This document shows positions 52,668 to 61,235 of a stretch of DNA of 64,000 bases, in pieces (position 1 is the stretch's first letter; each line of letters starts with the position of its first letter). This DNA comes from Aquitalea magnusonii. GTDB taxonomy: Bacteria > Pseudomonadota > Gammaproteobacteria > Burkholderiales > Chromobacteriaceae. The stretch spans positions 2,170,001 through 2,234,000 of the forward strand of contig NZ_AP018823.1 of assembly GCF_002217795.2 (NCBI RefSeq), in the 5' to 3' direction. The notes beneath the pieces were generated by a model. The model saw only the letters and a program-made list of their open reading frames with translations. It was not told where the DNA came from and searched no databases. Position numbers and translations under genes: made by a program.

Positions 52668-53219
52668 TCAGCTTTGCTGGAAATGGGTGGCCAGTATGTC
52701 CAGCAACTTGGCTTCTGCAGGGGCGGCCAGTGTGCCGTCGACATCGACCGGCAAGTACTGGCGCATGGGAATGGTGACTTTGAGTCCCCGGCCCGCCTTG
52801 CCACCAAAGTTCTGGATTGCGGCATAGGCGTCCAGGCCATTGCCCCAGGGGCCGAAGCGCAGGCTGTCGCTGGTTGCGTCGTAGCTGAATGCAGCCCGGC
52901 GCAGCGTACCGTCCACCTGCAGGATACGTTTGGCAGCCAGCCGCCTGGTGCCTGCAGCACTCAGCTTGCCGTCCTTTTTGAAGTTCTTGCTGCCACCATG
53001 GTTACGCAGGTAGTTGGCCAAGGTCAGCTCGGCATTAGGTGCCCAGGGCTGGCCATGCCAGTCCGCCTGGTCGGCAAAGCGCTGGTCCGTCTCGGCCTTA
53101 GCCCATTCTGCAAAGTCCAGCAGGGCCGGACGCAGGTTGTGGGCTTGGGCCAACAGTTGACCCAGTGCCTGGCCGACACTGTCGTTGATGACTTGGATTT
53201 CAAAGCTGTTGTCACTCAT
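52668..53219 (-). CDS. Mu gpG-like virion morphogenesis (tail completion) protein
   Basis: 183 residues of the phage_tail_S/virion morphogenesis family (SLVPALLDFAEWAK-like; then QAIAAGQPWAPN-like WHGQPWAPNAELTLANYL, RILQVDGTLRRAAFSY). Conserved WxPN and LRxS parts. In Mu, gpG is a tail completion or head-tail joining factor. It follows gpF, as in Mu. Shine-Dalgarno weak. Role in the virion is inferred from Mu. Confidence 0.8.
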   Translation of the reverse strand: MSDNSFEIQVINDSVGQALGQLLAQAHNLRPALLDFAEWAKAETDQRFADQADWHGQPWAPNAELTLANYLRNHGGSKNFKKDGKLSAAGTRRLAAKRILQVDGTLRRAAFSYDATSDSLRFGPWGNGLDAYAAIQNFGGKAGRGLKVTIPMRQYLPVDVDGTLAAPAEAKLLDILATHFQQS

Positions 53220-53329
53220 AATGAATATACCGTGCTGGAATACGTGAAATAGCGCTGTACGTATTGCAACCCCGAAAGGGCGTGCACACGCAGGGGGGTG
53301 GCGTCCCTGCCGGCACGGTTTCCCTCCTT

Positions 53330-54625
53330 CTATAGAATCCGCTTGTAAAGCTGTGGATTATCCAAATCCCGCAGGTCCACATAGCCCAGGGTCAGCAACG
53401 TGTTTGTCTGCAAGGTATAGCGCTTCCCTGATGCATCCTTGTCCTTGGTCCGGTAGTTCACGTTAATCGCTGCTTTAACATGCCGGCTGCCATCAGCTGC
53501 TTGCCAGACTGCCAGATAAACAGGCTCCTCTTTGCCATGATCAATCTGCTGATAAACGCGCTCCGGCTCCCACATGCCGACGACGGTCTGCATTGCATCG
53601 TCCAGCGCAATCCGCTTGTCCGCTTTTGCCCCGGTATCGCGCAGCGCATGCTTGACCTCTGCATCGTCGACCGACACCACGGCCGTGGCCAGCGGATCGC
53701 CCGTGGCCTGTTCTATCTTGTCGACCAGTTGCGGCGAGAGTGCACCGATGTGGAAGCGTTGCTTTGTCGGCCGGTAGCTGGCCGGGTCCGGGTAGATCTG
53801 CTGCACTAGCGGCTGCCAGCGCTCCTGGATGATCTTGTCCAGGGCGTCGATATTGTTGACCGCACTCTGGATAGCATCCGCACCGATCCGGGCCGAGGTC
53901 GTCGCGGCCTTGTCCAGCAGCAGCTTGCCGACATAGGCCTGGCCAGGCGCATAGTCCCAGCCGAAGTCGATACCATCCGGCACATAGACCACGCTGCCAT
54001 CGTCCTGCTCCACCCTGCGTGTCTGAATGACCGGTGCAGTATCCGGGCCGTCCTTACCGTACTTGTCACGCAGCTCTTGCAACGAAACCGCATGCACGGT
54101 GCATTGGCAGCCCCAGCCATTGGGCGGGTAGTGAACGTTCCACCAAGGATCGTCAGCGCGCAGGATCAGCCCATTCCATGCCTGGTGCTGCGGCCGGGGG
54201 CGCAGTACCGAGTCGGAGTGCACATAGCGCCAGTACGGCCGCACCTTCAGCATGTCCGGGTCGGTCAGTTGCTGGTAGCGGCCTGCGGCATAGCTGGTCT
54301 GCAGGTTGGTCTGGTAGATGACACGGGTGCGCCAGTTGCGGCCACCTTTGAAGTCCCAGCCATGCGTGGCCACGATCTGGTCAAAGTCGCGCCGAAAGTC
54401 GGCCAGCGTACTGCCACCGGCAATGGCTTTGCCTACTGCCTGCCGCAGATCCTCCAGCAAGTCGCTGGCCATGGCCCCGGCCACCACAAAGGAGCGGTCA
54501 TGCTGCGCCTTCATGATGTCGGTCCATTGCTCAGTCGGCAGGTTCAGCTTCTGCTGAAAATAGTCCAGCTGCGTCTGCCAGGGCTGCTTGAAGACCGCAG
54601 TCAGCGGAGCCGCGCTATCGGCCAT
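53330..54625 (-). CDS. Mu gpF-like minor head/morphogenesis protein
   Basis: 431 residues, phage_Mu_F family (LPTEQWTDIMKAQHDRSFVV; the central TRVIYQTNLQTSYAAGRYQQ; the Cys/His-rich PPNGWGCQCTVHAVS). That central part is the hallmark of SPP1 gp7/Mu F head morphogenesis proteins, which sit near the portal and enter the head. Overlaps the portal gene by 11 bp, with GAGGTGAGC before the ATG. The C-terminal 130 residues (toxin-like or other unknown part) are less conserved. Confidence 0.88.
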   Translation of the reverse strand: MADSAAPLTAVFKQPWQTQLDYFQQKLNLPTEQWTDIMKAQHDRSFVVAGAMASDLLEDLRQAVGKAIAGGSTLADFRRDFDQIVATHGWDFKGGRNWRTRVIYQTNLQTSYAAGRYQQLTDPDMLKVRPYWRYVHSDSVLRPRPQHQAWNGLILRADDPWWNVHYPPNGWGCQCTVHAVSLQELRDKYGKDGPDTAPVIQTRRVEQDDGSVVYVPDGIDFGWDYAPGQAYVGKLLLDKAATTSARIGADAIQSAVNNIDALDKIIQERWQPLVQQIYPDPASYRPTKQRFHIGALSPQLVDKIEQATGDPLATAVVSVDDAEVKHALRDTGAKADKRIALDDAMQTVVGMWEPERVYQQIDHGKEEPVYLAVWQAADGSRHVKAAINVNYRTKDKDASGKRYTLQTNTLLTLGYVDLRDLDNPQLYKRIL

Positions 54626-56162
54626 TGCTCACCTCGTAGCGACCGGACAGCTCAGCCAGGCTGAAGGCGGTATTCATCACCCGTTGCAGCTCAGTGGTTG
54701 GCAGGTCACCAAAGGCACCGGTCAGCCACGCCTGGAAGGACTCCAGATCCGGGGCATCGGCCAGCGCCTGGCGAATCACCTGCAGCATGGCATCCATCGG
54801 GTCCGCCGTCTTACTGGTCAGTTGCTCCAGGAGCGGTGCCATCGGGTCAGCAGTCTGACCCGGCTGCTGGGCATTCATCGCACGATAGCGATTCATCGCC
54901 TGCTGGGCCGGGGCATCCACCGGTACCAGTATCGCCTCGCCCTGTTTGGGGCGTTCCAGCCCGAAACGGGTATAGGTCGATTCCTGGCTGACTGGCAGAC
55001 CAGCGCGTACCAGGGTGTCGACGACCCCGGCCAGCGCAGTCAGGTCTTCCGGTTTGTTGATCCGCAGCTTGATAGTCGGATAAGCCGACTGGACGCCCAG
55101 ATTGAGGTCGACCACCGGCTTGACGTAGTCACGGCTGAGAGTGGCTTCCAGCTGCTGGACGTCGGCCTCCAGGATGTCTTCCCGCACCTCGCTGTGTACC
55201 TTGCCCAGGGCATAAGCCCCACCGCCATCTGCACCACCGGTATTAGTCGACAAGGTTTGGCCCAACACGATCTTGCTTGTTTGCTTGTCGAAGTACTCGG
55301 TCAGCCGGGCATAGATATCAACCGAGGCCGTCTTGTTGCCGGCGTCGACAAAGTCGATCTCCATGTTCTTGGGGATGGCGGCCGCCGCATCGGTGCCCAG
55401 GCTGCGCAGGGCCATCAACAGGGTTTCAATGTCCTGCGGGGTAGCGGATACATCGTACGTGCCCACCCGCAGCGGCTGGCCATATGCCTCGGCAAATGTC
55501 ACCCAGTCTTTTATTGCGTAATTGCTGAACAGAAACGCCCAGCAGGCCATGCGCGCCAGGCCTCCCCGGATCAGCACGCCCGACTTTGCCTTGACTTTGT
55601 GGGTGATGAATTTGTACGGGGCCAGCGCATCGCCATAGATATTGCTGTCCGAGCGCAGGTAGAGCGTTTCCGGCTCATCGCGCCGGATCTGCAACCAGTA
55701 GGGCTGTAGGTAGGACAAACCAACAGGCATCCACTGCTTGGCGCTGGTTTCCCAGTCGATCTCATGGACGCTGAAACCCTTGCCGATGGCATCCAGGATA
55801 TCGAACAGGTTTTCTTTGATCGGTGCCAGTGCCTGCTCCACCAGCTCGGCAGCACGTAGGCTGACGGCATCGTCGCCGGCAGGCTCCACGTACAGCTCCA
55901 GGCCAACCAGGGCGCGCTTACGGGTCGACAGTTCCGAGCCGTAATGCAGGTACTTCTCTTCCATGTCCTCAGCCAGGCGCAGATAGGCGCTGGCATCCCC
56001 ATTCACTGCCTGGCGCAGCATGTTGCCCAGCAGCTCCGGGTCAAGCCCATGGCTGGCCGAGGCAATGATCTGACGCACCCCGGTGGTGGTCGGGGTAGCG
56101 ATGGTGGTTTTGAGCAGGCCGGTGTTAATCGGCTGGCCGTTGTGATCCACAATTTGCGGCAT
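54615..56162 (-). CDS. Portal protein (Mu gp29, DUF935)
   Basis: 515 residues matching DUF935, the portal of Mu-like phages: MPQIVDHNGQPINTGLL start, then SHGLDPELLGNMLRQAVNGD, KFITHKVKAKSGVLIRGG, WVTFAEAYGQPLRVGTYD, VLGQTLSTNTGGADGGGAYA and SEVREDILEADVQQLEATLS. Twelve copies form the DNA entry ring at one vertex. The ATG at 56162 has GGAG eight bases upstream; a GTG at 56171 is possible. The terminase stop lies 18 bp upstream. Confidence 0.92.
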   Translation of the reverse strand: MPQIVDHNGQPINTGLLKTTIATPTTTGVRQIIASASHGLDPELLGNMLRQAVNGDASAYLRLAEDMEEKYLHYGSELSTRKRALVGLELYVEPAGDDAVSLRAAELVEQALAPIKENLFDILDAIGKGFSVHEIDWETSAKQWMPVGLSYLQPYWLQIRRDEPETLYLRSDSNIYGDALAPYKFITHKVKAKSGVLIRGGLARMACWAFLFSNYAIKDWVTFAEAYGQPLRVGTYDVSATPQDIETLLMALRSLGTDAAAAIPKNMEIDFVDAGNKTASVDIYARLTEYFDKQTSKIVLGQTLSTNTGGADGGGAYALGKVHSEVREDILEADVQQLEATLSRDYVKPVVDLNLGVQSAYPTIKLRINKPEDLTALAGVVDTLVRAGLPVSQESTYTRFGLERPKQGEAILVPVDAPAQQAMNRYRAMNAQQPGQTADPMAPLLEQLTSKTADPMDAMLQVIRQALADAPDLESFQAWLTGAFGDLPTTELQRVMNTAFSLAELSGRYEVSNGR

Positions 56163-56180
56163 GTTTTGCACTCCGTTTCG

Positions 56181-57812
56181 TTACCAGGTGCCGCGCCCGA
56201 ATCGGGCTGACATGGCCATGCTCCCGCGAGGGATGGACTTGTAGCCCCTGGTGGCCAGCGGCGCAGCATCAATCACACGGGACGCATACACGGCGAGGGC
56301 GACTCCGACTGCCACGTCACCGTGGCGCTTGCCCAGGTCAGCGCCGGTAGTGCGGGTGTCCGGAATACGTGGCACCCCTTTGATGATTTGCACGGCGCGC
56401 ATGTCGGCCAGCACATCCTTGTCCTTCGGCAGCCCGTCCAGGTCGCCATCTTCCAGGGCAGCTTTGACCGGGGGCATGTGTTCGCGGTACCAGCTTTCCG
56501 ACAGCATCACCTGGTGGATGCGATCCGCCCCGTAGCGCTGCATGGCCACTTCAGCCAGATACTGGCCATTACCCCGCGCATCGAATGCGCCACCGGCAAA
56601 GCCCGGCAGGTTATCTAGCAGGTGGAAGGTGATTTGCTCTTGCTGGCGGAAGGGCACATTGCGCATTTCCAGGATGAATGGCACGCGCTTGACCAGGTTC
56701 TGCATCTCAATCAGCGGAACGTGAACCGACAAGTCACCGCTACGGGCAAAGTCCTCACCGTCAAAGCTGCGGACGCCCTTGGGCAGCTTGTCCAGCTCCG
56801 GTTGCAGCACCGAGTCAATCCAGTCCTGGCAGTGGCTGGCGCGGACATGGTCCGGCTCCAGTTCAAAGCCTGCCGGGCACTCATAGCGCAGCACCGGGGT
56901 GTCGGGTGACATGCGCTTTTCAATCAGTAGGCTGGACAGCCAGTTGCCGCCACTATTCTTGGGGACGCAGCCGTACTCTTCGTCGGCCGACTCGGGGTTC
57001 GGGGCGTTCTTGTACAGATCGGCACGCCACTTCGCCTCGGCCTCGGCTGACCATTCCTTATTGGTGACGTAGCAGATGCGCTGGTACAGGCCATCGGCAA
57101 TGGCATCGTCAAGCGTGATCCGGTGGATGCTGTAGTCGCGCTTGCCGGCACGGGCTTCCAGGATCAGCTCATTGAACAGGTTTTCGACCCCGTTATGGGT
57201 GCTGATCAGCCGTACCTTGTTGCCCCACATTGTCAGCGCCAACGCCGCCTTCAGCAGCTCCTCGAGGGATTCATGGAATGCCGCTTCATCAATCACAACG
57301 TCACCCTGCAGGCCGCGCAGGTTGGACGGACGGCTGGACAGTGCCTGGATTTTGAAACCCGACTTCGGGAAACGGATCATGTAGGAGAGGATTTCCTCCT
57401 GCCGGCCCTCATCCCAGAAGGTCTGCTCGTACACGTCGGCGCGGGCCAGCTCATTGAAGGCCGTGGCAAACAGCGCGCAGGCGGCGATGTACTCCAGCGC
57501 CATTTCCTTTTTGCTGCCCACATAGAAGGTATTGCAGCCCTGGCGGCGGCGCGGCCGGGCGGCCTTTACCACGTTGCGGCCGGCTTCTGCCCATGTCAGA
57601 CCGGTACGGCGTGACTTCTCCGCGATCATGATCTGGGACTCGTCCTCAAACCAGCGCTGTTGGTAAGGCAGAAAAACCGGCTGCTCGGCCGGGATGGCCT
57701 CGGCAACTTCCTGCGGCACCACAACCCCGGCCAGCTCCAGCTCCTCGGCCAGGTTAATTTTGCGCGGGCTGCCCAGGGCTTTTAACGGGGCTTGCTGTAC
57801 GGTTTCAGTCAT
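56181..57812 (-). CDS. Terminase large subunit (Mu gp28)
   Basis: 543 residues. The ATPase half has QRWFEDESQIMIAEKSRRTG (Q motif and Walker A variant SRRTG) and VVIDEAAFHE (Walker B with catalytic Glu), then VRLISTHNGV (coupling). The C-half is the RNase H-like nuclease (SGDLSVHVPLIE; DARGNGQYLAEVAMQRYGAD; TGADLGKRHGDVAV). Packs DNA by headful and, in Mu-like phages, cuts outside the phage ends taking host DNA. Start ATG 57812 overlaps the gp27 stop. Confidence 0.92.
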   Translation of the reverse strand: MTETVQQAPLKALGSPRKINLAEELELAGVVVPQEVAEAIPAEQPVFLPYQQRWFEDESQIMIAEKSRRTGLTWAEAGRNVVKAARPRRRQGCNTFYVGSKKEMALEYIAACALFATAFNELARADVYEQTFWDEGRQEEILSYMIRFPKSGFKIQALSSRPSNLRGLQGDVVIDEAAFHESLEELLKAALALTMWGNKVRLISTHNGVENLFNELILEARAGKRDYSIHRITLDDAIADGLYQRICYVTNKEWSAEAEAKWRADLYKNAPNPESADEEYGCVPKNSGGNWLSSLLIEKRMSPDTPVLRYECPAGFELEPDHVRASHCQDWIDSVLQPELDKLPKGVRSFDGEDFARSGDLSVHVPLIEMQNLVKRVPFILEMRNVPFRQQEQITFHLLDNLPGFAGGAFDARGNGQYLAEVAMQRYGADRIHQVMLSESWYREHMPPVKAALEDGDLDGLPKDKDVLADMRAVQIIKGVPRIPDTRTTGADLGKRHGDVAVGVALAVYASRVIDAAPLATRGYKSIPRGSMAMSARFGRGTW

Positions 57813-58381
57813 CACTCTTTACCCAGCAGGATGCGGCGGATGCTGCTTTCCATCTGTTCCGACATACCATCCGAGCCACGCAGCTCTTCCAGCTTCTGCT
57901 CTTGCTCGGCCAGCAACGCAGCGCGGGCCTTCTGCTCGATGCGGGCCTGCTCTTCCAGGCGGAATTTCTTCTGGTTCACGCTAGCCCGGCTCAAGGTGGC
58001 GATGTTCTTGGCCACCTTGGACAAAATGGCTATCCGGTCTTCATTGGAGACATCCTCGTCCCCGGCTTCCTGCAGGTTGACGATGGATTCAAACAGCTCG
58101 GTCTGTACCAGGGCGAGTAACGCTTCGGAGCGGGTGTCGGTATCATCCGACGCACCTTGGGTCAGCAGCTTGGCGGCTTCGGTACTGGCACGGATGGCGG
58201 CGAAGCGGCGTTCAATCTTCTGGCCATAGCGGTGGATGGCGGACTTGCTGATGCTGAAGCCCCTGTCGCGCAGCAGCTCCTCCAGTGCCTGGTAGCCACT
58301 GAAATTGCCATCGACCAGGGACTGGTCCAGCCAGGCACGCACCTCGGCCGGCAGCATGGAAACACTATTGCGTGCAGCCAT
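57812..58381 (-). CDS. Mu gp27-like protein (DUF3486), likely small terminase
   Basis: 189 residues with an N-terminal HTH (VRAWLDQSLVDGNFSGYQALEELLRDRGFS-type; SKSAIHRYGQKIERRFAAIR) and a helical rest, exactly the DUF3486/gp27 layout. Placed directly before the large terminase gene; it is the likely small terminase that recognises the packaging start. GAGCGGAC precedes the ATG. Confidence 0.85.
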   Translation of the reverse strand: MAARNSVSMLPAEVRAWLDQSLVDGNFSGYQALEELLRDRGFSISKSAIHRYGQKIERRFAAIRASTEAAKLLTQGASDDTDTRSEALLALVQTELFESIVNLQEAGDEDVSNEDRIAILSKVAKNIATLSRASVNQKKFRLEEQARIEQKARAALLAEQEQKLEELRGSDGMSEQMESSIRRILLGKE

Positions 58382-58387
58382 GTCCGC

Positions 58388-58696
58388 TCACCAGTACTTT
58401 TCGGGGCGGGCGATGCCGGGTTGGCAGTCGATGGTGTACTCGGCAAGGTCGACACCATAGCGGGTGACATCCACCCACCAGCGGCCCGATGGCTCCTTGC
58501 GCAGCTTCACCATGGCGCGGTCTTCCAGATAATCCAGCTCCTTACGTACCTCCAGCGGCGATACATCGGGGTAAAGGGACCGCATGGTTTGCTGGATGAC
58601 GTCTTCGACGACTTCGGTTGGCCGGGCGTTATATGCTGCCAGCACCAGGTACCAGCGCAGGCTCTCACGGCGGATTTTGGCTTCGTCGATATTCAT
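58388..58696 (-). CDS. Mu gp26-like protein, unknown
   Basis: 102 residues, winged-helix-like (ARPTEVVEDVIQQTMRSLYP; SPLEVRKELDYLEDRAMVKL; then RWWVDVTRYG). Matches the type of Mu gp26 placed before gp27. AAAGGACAGC precedes the ATG and it overlaps its upstream neighbour by 4 bp. May bind DNA or another packaging protein; unproven. Confidence 0.65.
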   Translation of the reverse strand: MNIDEAKIRRESLRWYLVLAAYNARPTEVVEDVIQQTMRSLYPDVSPLEVRKELDYLEDRAMVKLRKEPSGRWWVDVTRYGVDLAEYTIDCQPGIARPEKYW

Positions 58697-59121
58697 TGCT
58701 GCTGTCCTTTCAATTGGACGTTTTCGATTTTGAGGGCGAGGCTATCCAGCTTGGCCTCGATCACGGTCTGGTTGCGTACGTAGTCTTCCCGGCGCACGTA
58801 CTGCAGCGGCAGCTCGGCCTGGAAGCGCAGGAAGTCTTTTTCGATGCGCTGCCAACCGTCGGCCTCGCGCCGGTTCTGTTCCATCAGCTCGGCAAAGCGG
58901 GTGTCCCAGTGTTTGCTGGCATCTTTGTTTGCTTCATCAATCGCCTGGAACCGCTGATCCAGACGCAGCTCTGCTGCCTTGTTAGCGGCATCAATGGTCT
59001 GGAAGCGCTGGTCAAGGCGCTTTTCAATCTCGCCCAGCAATAGCTTGCCGAAGGTAAACACCACGCCAAGGAAGCCCAGCAGCAGGCCGACCAGGTACCA
59101 AAATTCAACAGTGACCGTCAC
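58693..59121 (-). CDS. Membrane-anchored coiled-coil phage protein, GTG start
   Basis: 142 residues: one N-terminal membrane helix (WYLVGLLLGFLGVVFTFGKL), then a coiled coil with a repeated unit (RLDQRFQTIDAANKAAELRL, then DQRFQAIDEANKD). Start GTG at 59121 with GGGGGAAAC upstream; it overlaps the TraR-like gene stop (GTGA). Type and place fit the Mu gp25-like group. Possibly a lysis- or superinfection-linked membrane protein; no function known. Confidence 0.65.
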   Translation of the reverse strand: MTVTVEFWYLVGLLLGFLGVVFTFGKLLLGEIEKRLDQRFQTIDAANKAAELRLDQRFQAIDEANKDASKHWDTRFAELMEQNRREADGWQRIEKDFLRFQAELPLQYVRREDYVRNQTVIEAKLDSLALKIENVQLKGQQQ

Positions 59122-59330
59122 CGGTTTCCCCCATTTCGGCGCTCAACGGCGCTCTGACAACGTGTACAGCGCAGGCCGGGTGCCGCGACCTGACGTTCTT
59201 TCGGAATTTCGACCCCGCAATCAATGCAATGCGTGGCTGGCGGACCATGCGGGACCAGTGCCTGGCGTGCAGCAATGTGGCCTTCGCGCTCGTCCAGCTC
59301 CTGCTTCTGGGCACGATCAAACGGATCCAT
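59118..59330 (-). CDS. TraR/DksA-type zinc-finger protein
   Basis: 70 residues with the C4 finger CIDCGVEIPKERQ...CTRC (C-x2-C-x17-C-x2-C) near the C-terminus. Short TraR-like proteins bind RNA polymerase through the secondary channel and alter promoter use without ppGpp. Common in Mu- and P2-like phages near lysis genes. The ATG at 59330 (MDPFDRAQKQELDEREG, with the acidic tip typical of TraR) overlaps the preceding gene by 14 bp. Confidence 0.82.
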   Translation of the reverse strand: MDPFDRAQKQELDEREGHIAARQALVPHGPPATHCIDCGVEIPKERQVAAPGLRCTRCQSAVERRNGGNR

Positions 59331-59517
59331 CAAAGGCCCCCATCGCCCGGTCTGCCCAGTACAGTGCTTCGGACAGCCGTTTTGCAGCCTCTTTTGCACA
59401 CTCCGCATCACCACCAAGGCGGGCAATCTGGCCGACGACAGCCGCCAGCGCTGCGCCCTTGATTTCCAGGGACTCCATCAACTGGCCTTGCTCGTTTTGA
59501 ATTGTCAGGTCGGTCAT
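59317..59517 (-). CDS. Small phage protein, unknown
   Basis: 66 residues, helical (SLEIKGAALAAVVGQIARLG; AKRLSEALYWADRAMGAF). The ATG overlaps the previous stop by one base (TAATG), with GGTGAG upstream. Lies in a tight run of short genes between spanins and TraR. No family known. Confidence 0.6.
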   Translation of the reverse strand: MTDLTIQNEQGQLMESLEIKGAALAAVVGQIARLGGDAECAKEAAKRLSEALYWADRAMGAFDGSV

Positions 59518-59675
59518 TACTCACCCCACGCGTCAAACCAAGCCTGCTCAACGGACTTTCCGGCTTCATAGTCCTCACGCCAGGCATCCACATCAGCCGC
59601 GCTACCGCCTTTTTTCCGGGCATAAGCCTTCAGCGCCTCATACCAGTCGTGAAAATTGCTGTTTTCTTTATTCAT
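59517..59675 (-). CDS. Small phage protein, unknown (52 residues)
   Basis: MNKENSNFHDWYEALKAYAR start, acidic end (EAGKSVEQAWFDAWGE). Strong AAGGA before the ATG, and ATGA overlap with the Rz stop. Its coupling and spacing make it a real gene despite the small size. Function unknown. Confidence 0.65.
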   Translation of the reverse strand: MNKENSNFHDWYEALKAYARKKGGSAADVDAWREDYEAGKSVEQAWFDAWGE

Positions 59676-60280
59676 GGCGCGTCCTTGGTATGTAGGGTGA
59701 TGAAGGCATCCAGCTGCTGCTCCAGCTTCTGGCACCACTGGCCGTAATCCGCCGAGTGCGTCAGGAGGTCTGTGGGTGATAGCCCGGCTCCGGCGCTGCC
59801 GGCTTGATCGGCTTTTGCAGCATCTCCGGGGTTGGCTGCGGGCAGACCCGGATCACCACTGGAGAGGGGGTAGCCGAGGTTTTGGGCGTAGAGACGCAGC
59901 CCTGCAGGGCCAATACCAGTCCAGCGAGGGCCATCAGCTTGTACGACATGGGGAATCTCCTGTTTCAGTTGCTGCTGGGTACGGACCAGTTGGGCGCGGG
60001 TCTCCAGCAGAGCTGCACCGACCTGGTTGGCCTGCTGTTCCAGCGTCTGCTTGTCACGCAGGGCTGTAGCCAGCTCAGCGGCCCACTGGTCTTTGAACTT
60101 ACCCAGCTGCTTTTCGTAGTCAGCAACCAGGTTGCTGCGGATGGTTTCATCTGCCTTGTGCTGGGCAGTGGCACCCGATTCGACGCCGTGCTGATGCACC
60201 TGGTAGGTGATGAATGCCAGGCCGGCCCCGATGGCGACAGCCTTTACCCAGGTCGGGATAAGCGGGATGGACAGGTTCAT
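59672..60280 (-). CDS. Rz-like inner-membrane spanin
   Basis: 202 residues: an N-terminal membrane helix (WVKAVAIGAGLAFITYQVH), then a long coiled coil with the periplasmic domain (KFKDQWAAELATALRDKQTL), the form of i-spanins that fuse inner and outer membrane at the end of lysis. A second spanin gene is coded inside it in another frame. GGAGACGCGCC precedes the ATG. The C-terminal part after about 120 carries extra sequence because it shares DNA with the Rz1 frame. Confidence 0.8.
   Translation of the reverse strand: MNLSIPLIPTWVKAVAIGAGLAFITYQVHQHGVESGATAQHKADETIRSNLVADYEKQLGKFKDQWAAELATALRDKQTLEQQANQVGAALLETRAQLVRTQQQLKQEIPHVVQADGPRWTGIGPAGLRLYAQNLGYPLSSGDPGLPAANPGDAAKADQAGSAGAGLSPTDLLTHSADYGQWCQKLEQQLDAFITLHTKDAP
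59761..59949 (-). CDS. Rz1-like outer-membrane spanin lipoprotein, nested in Rz
   Basis: 62 residues in the +1 frame fully inside the Rz gene. Signal peptide with lipobox LALQGC (Cys17), then a short Pro-rich mature part (SATPSPVVIRVCPQPTPEML; PIKPAAPEPGY), which is the hallmark of Rz1. Strong own Shine-Dalgarno AGGAGA before the ATG. Works with Rz to break the outer membrane. Confidence 0.82.
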   Translation of the reverse strand: MSYKLMALAGLVLALQGCVSTPKTSATPSPVVIRVCPQPTPEMLQKPIKPAAPEPGYHPQTS

Positions 60281-60519
60281 GGCGCGTCTCCTGCTGCCGG
60301 AGTGGGCAAGGCATCACGGGCAATGGCGGCCCGCTTGCTGGCCTGGGCATGGGTTACCCATGCGGCCAGATAAAGCCCATACAGCCATTCCGTGGCGCGG
60401 CCATGCACCACCTCCCAGACCAGGGCAAAAGTGGTGGCCACCAGGGCGACTGCGATGCAGAGCTTGCTCTGCGACAGGCGCTGGGTAACCGGGTTGGTGA
60501 GGATGTCAGCGAGTTGCAC
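60277..60519 (-). CDS. Holin-like membrane protein
   Basis: About 80 residues from a GTG at 60519 (GGAA nine bases upstream). Two membrane helices (LCIAVALVATTFALVWEVVH; WLYGLYLAAWVTHAQ) with a short loop and a charged tail. Position between endolysin and spanins is that of the holin. Could extend to 60579 in frame, but the start signal supports 60519. Stop overlaps the Rz start by 4 bp. Confidence 0.65.
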   Translation of the reverse strand: MQLADILTNPVTQRLSQSKLCIAVALVATTFALVWEVVHGRATEWLYGLYLAAWVTHAQASKRAAIARDALPTPAAGDAP

Positions 60520-60685
60520 GACGGCGGTTCCTTCGCTTTGCTGCTGCACGCTTGGCCTGGGCCACACCACTATGGCCACGATGGCCTACCGGGGCGGACT
60601 GGCTACCAGCCACCCGCCACCGGGATAACGGGAGATGGTGGGCTGCCAGGGCATGCAACAACAGGTAAATGAGCGGCCGGTGCAT
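60506..60685 (-). CDS. Small basic phage protein between endolysin and holin
   Basis: 59 residues. The ATG overlaps the endolysin stop (TGATG), and its end overlaps the holin start. N-terminal hydrophobic part (PLIYLLLHALAAHH), C-terminal very basic (KRAAAKRRNRRRATR). The coupling suggests a real gene: possibly an antiholin or lysis helper. No family recognised. Confidence 0.5.
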   Translation of the reverse strand: MHRPLIYLLLHALAAHHLPLSRWRVAGSQSAPVGHRGHSGVAQAKRAAAKRRNRRRATR

Positions 60686-61206
60686 CAGCTGGCCAGGGTA
60701 TTTGTGGGCTGTGGCTTCATGCCGGCAGCCAGCCAGGCGGCAACGGTGAAGCCGGGGCAAGTCTTGGTCCATTCGCGGGGTTCCACCGTGCCGTCACCAT
60801 TCTTGTCTGGGGACAAATCACGGTGACCAACCACCGGCACGCCCGGATACTTGGCCAGCAGAGCCTTCACCAGGCTGGCCAGCGCACCCCATTGCGCGGT
60901 GCTGTACTGATCCGTGCCCACCATGCAGATGCCGATGGAGTTGGCATTGTGGCCAGCCACATGCGCGCCGATTTCATCCAGGGCGCGGGCGGCGGCCTTG
61001 GTACCGTCGACGTCCAGGACAAAGTGGTAGCCGATGGCCTTGAGGTCGGGGTTGTAAGCGGCAATAGCGGCCGGCTGGCGGTGAAAGCCGCGCTGGGCAT
61101 GCCACTGGTCAATGACGGCTGCAGCCGATTTAGACGCGGAGCCGAGTACCTTGCCGTTGGGGCTGGCGGCGCAGTGGATGACAATTAGGTTGATGGTGCG
61201 GGACAC
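60685..61206 (-). CDS. Endolysin, N-acetylmuramoyl-L-alanine amidase
   Basis: 173 residues, amidase_2 fold. Zinc ligands fit His11 (LIVIHCAAS), a His in HVAGHN/VVGHRDLSPDK (about 120) and Cys in KTCPGF; IGYHFVLDVDG supplies the Tyr/His region. No signal peptide, so it needs the holin for release. Start GTG at 61206 with GAGGAAA. First gene of the lysis block, 30 bp below a candidate late promoter. Confidence 0.9.
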   Translation of the reverse strand: MSRTINLIVIHCAASPNGKVLGSASKSAAAVIDQWHAQRGFHRQPAAIAAYNPDLKAIGYHFVLDVDGTKAAARALDEIGAHVAGHNANSIGICMVGTDQYSTAQWGALASLVKALLAKYPGVPVVGHRDLSPDKNGDGTVEPREWTKTCPGFTVAAWLAAGMKPQPTNTLAS

Positions 61207-61235
61207 GATATTTCCTCATGCGAGACATGAGGCAA

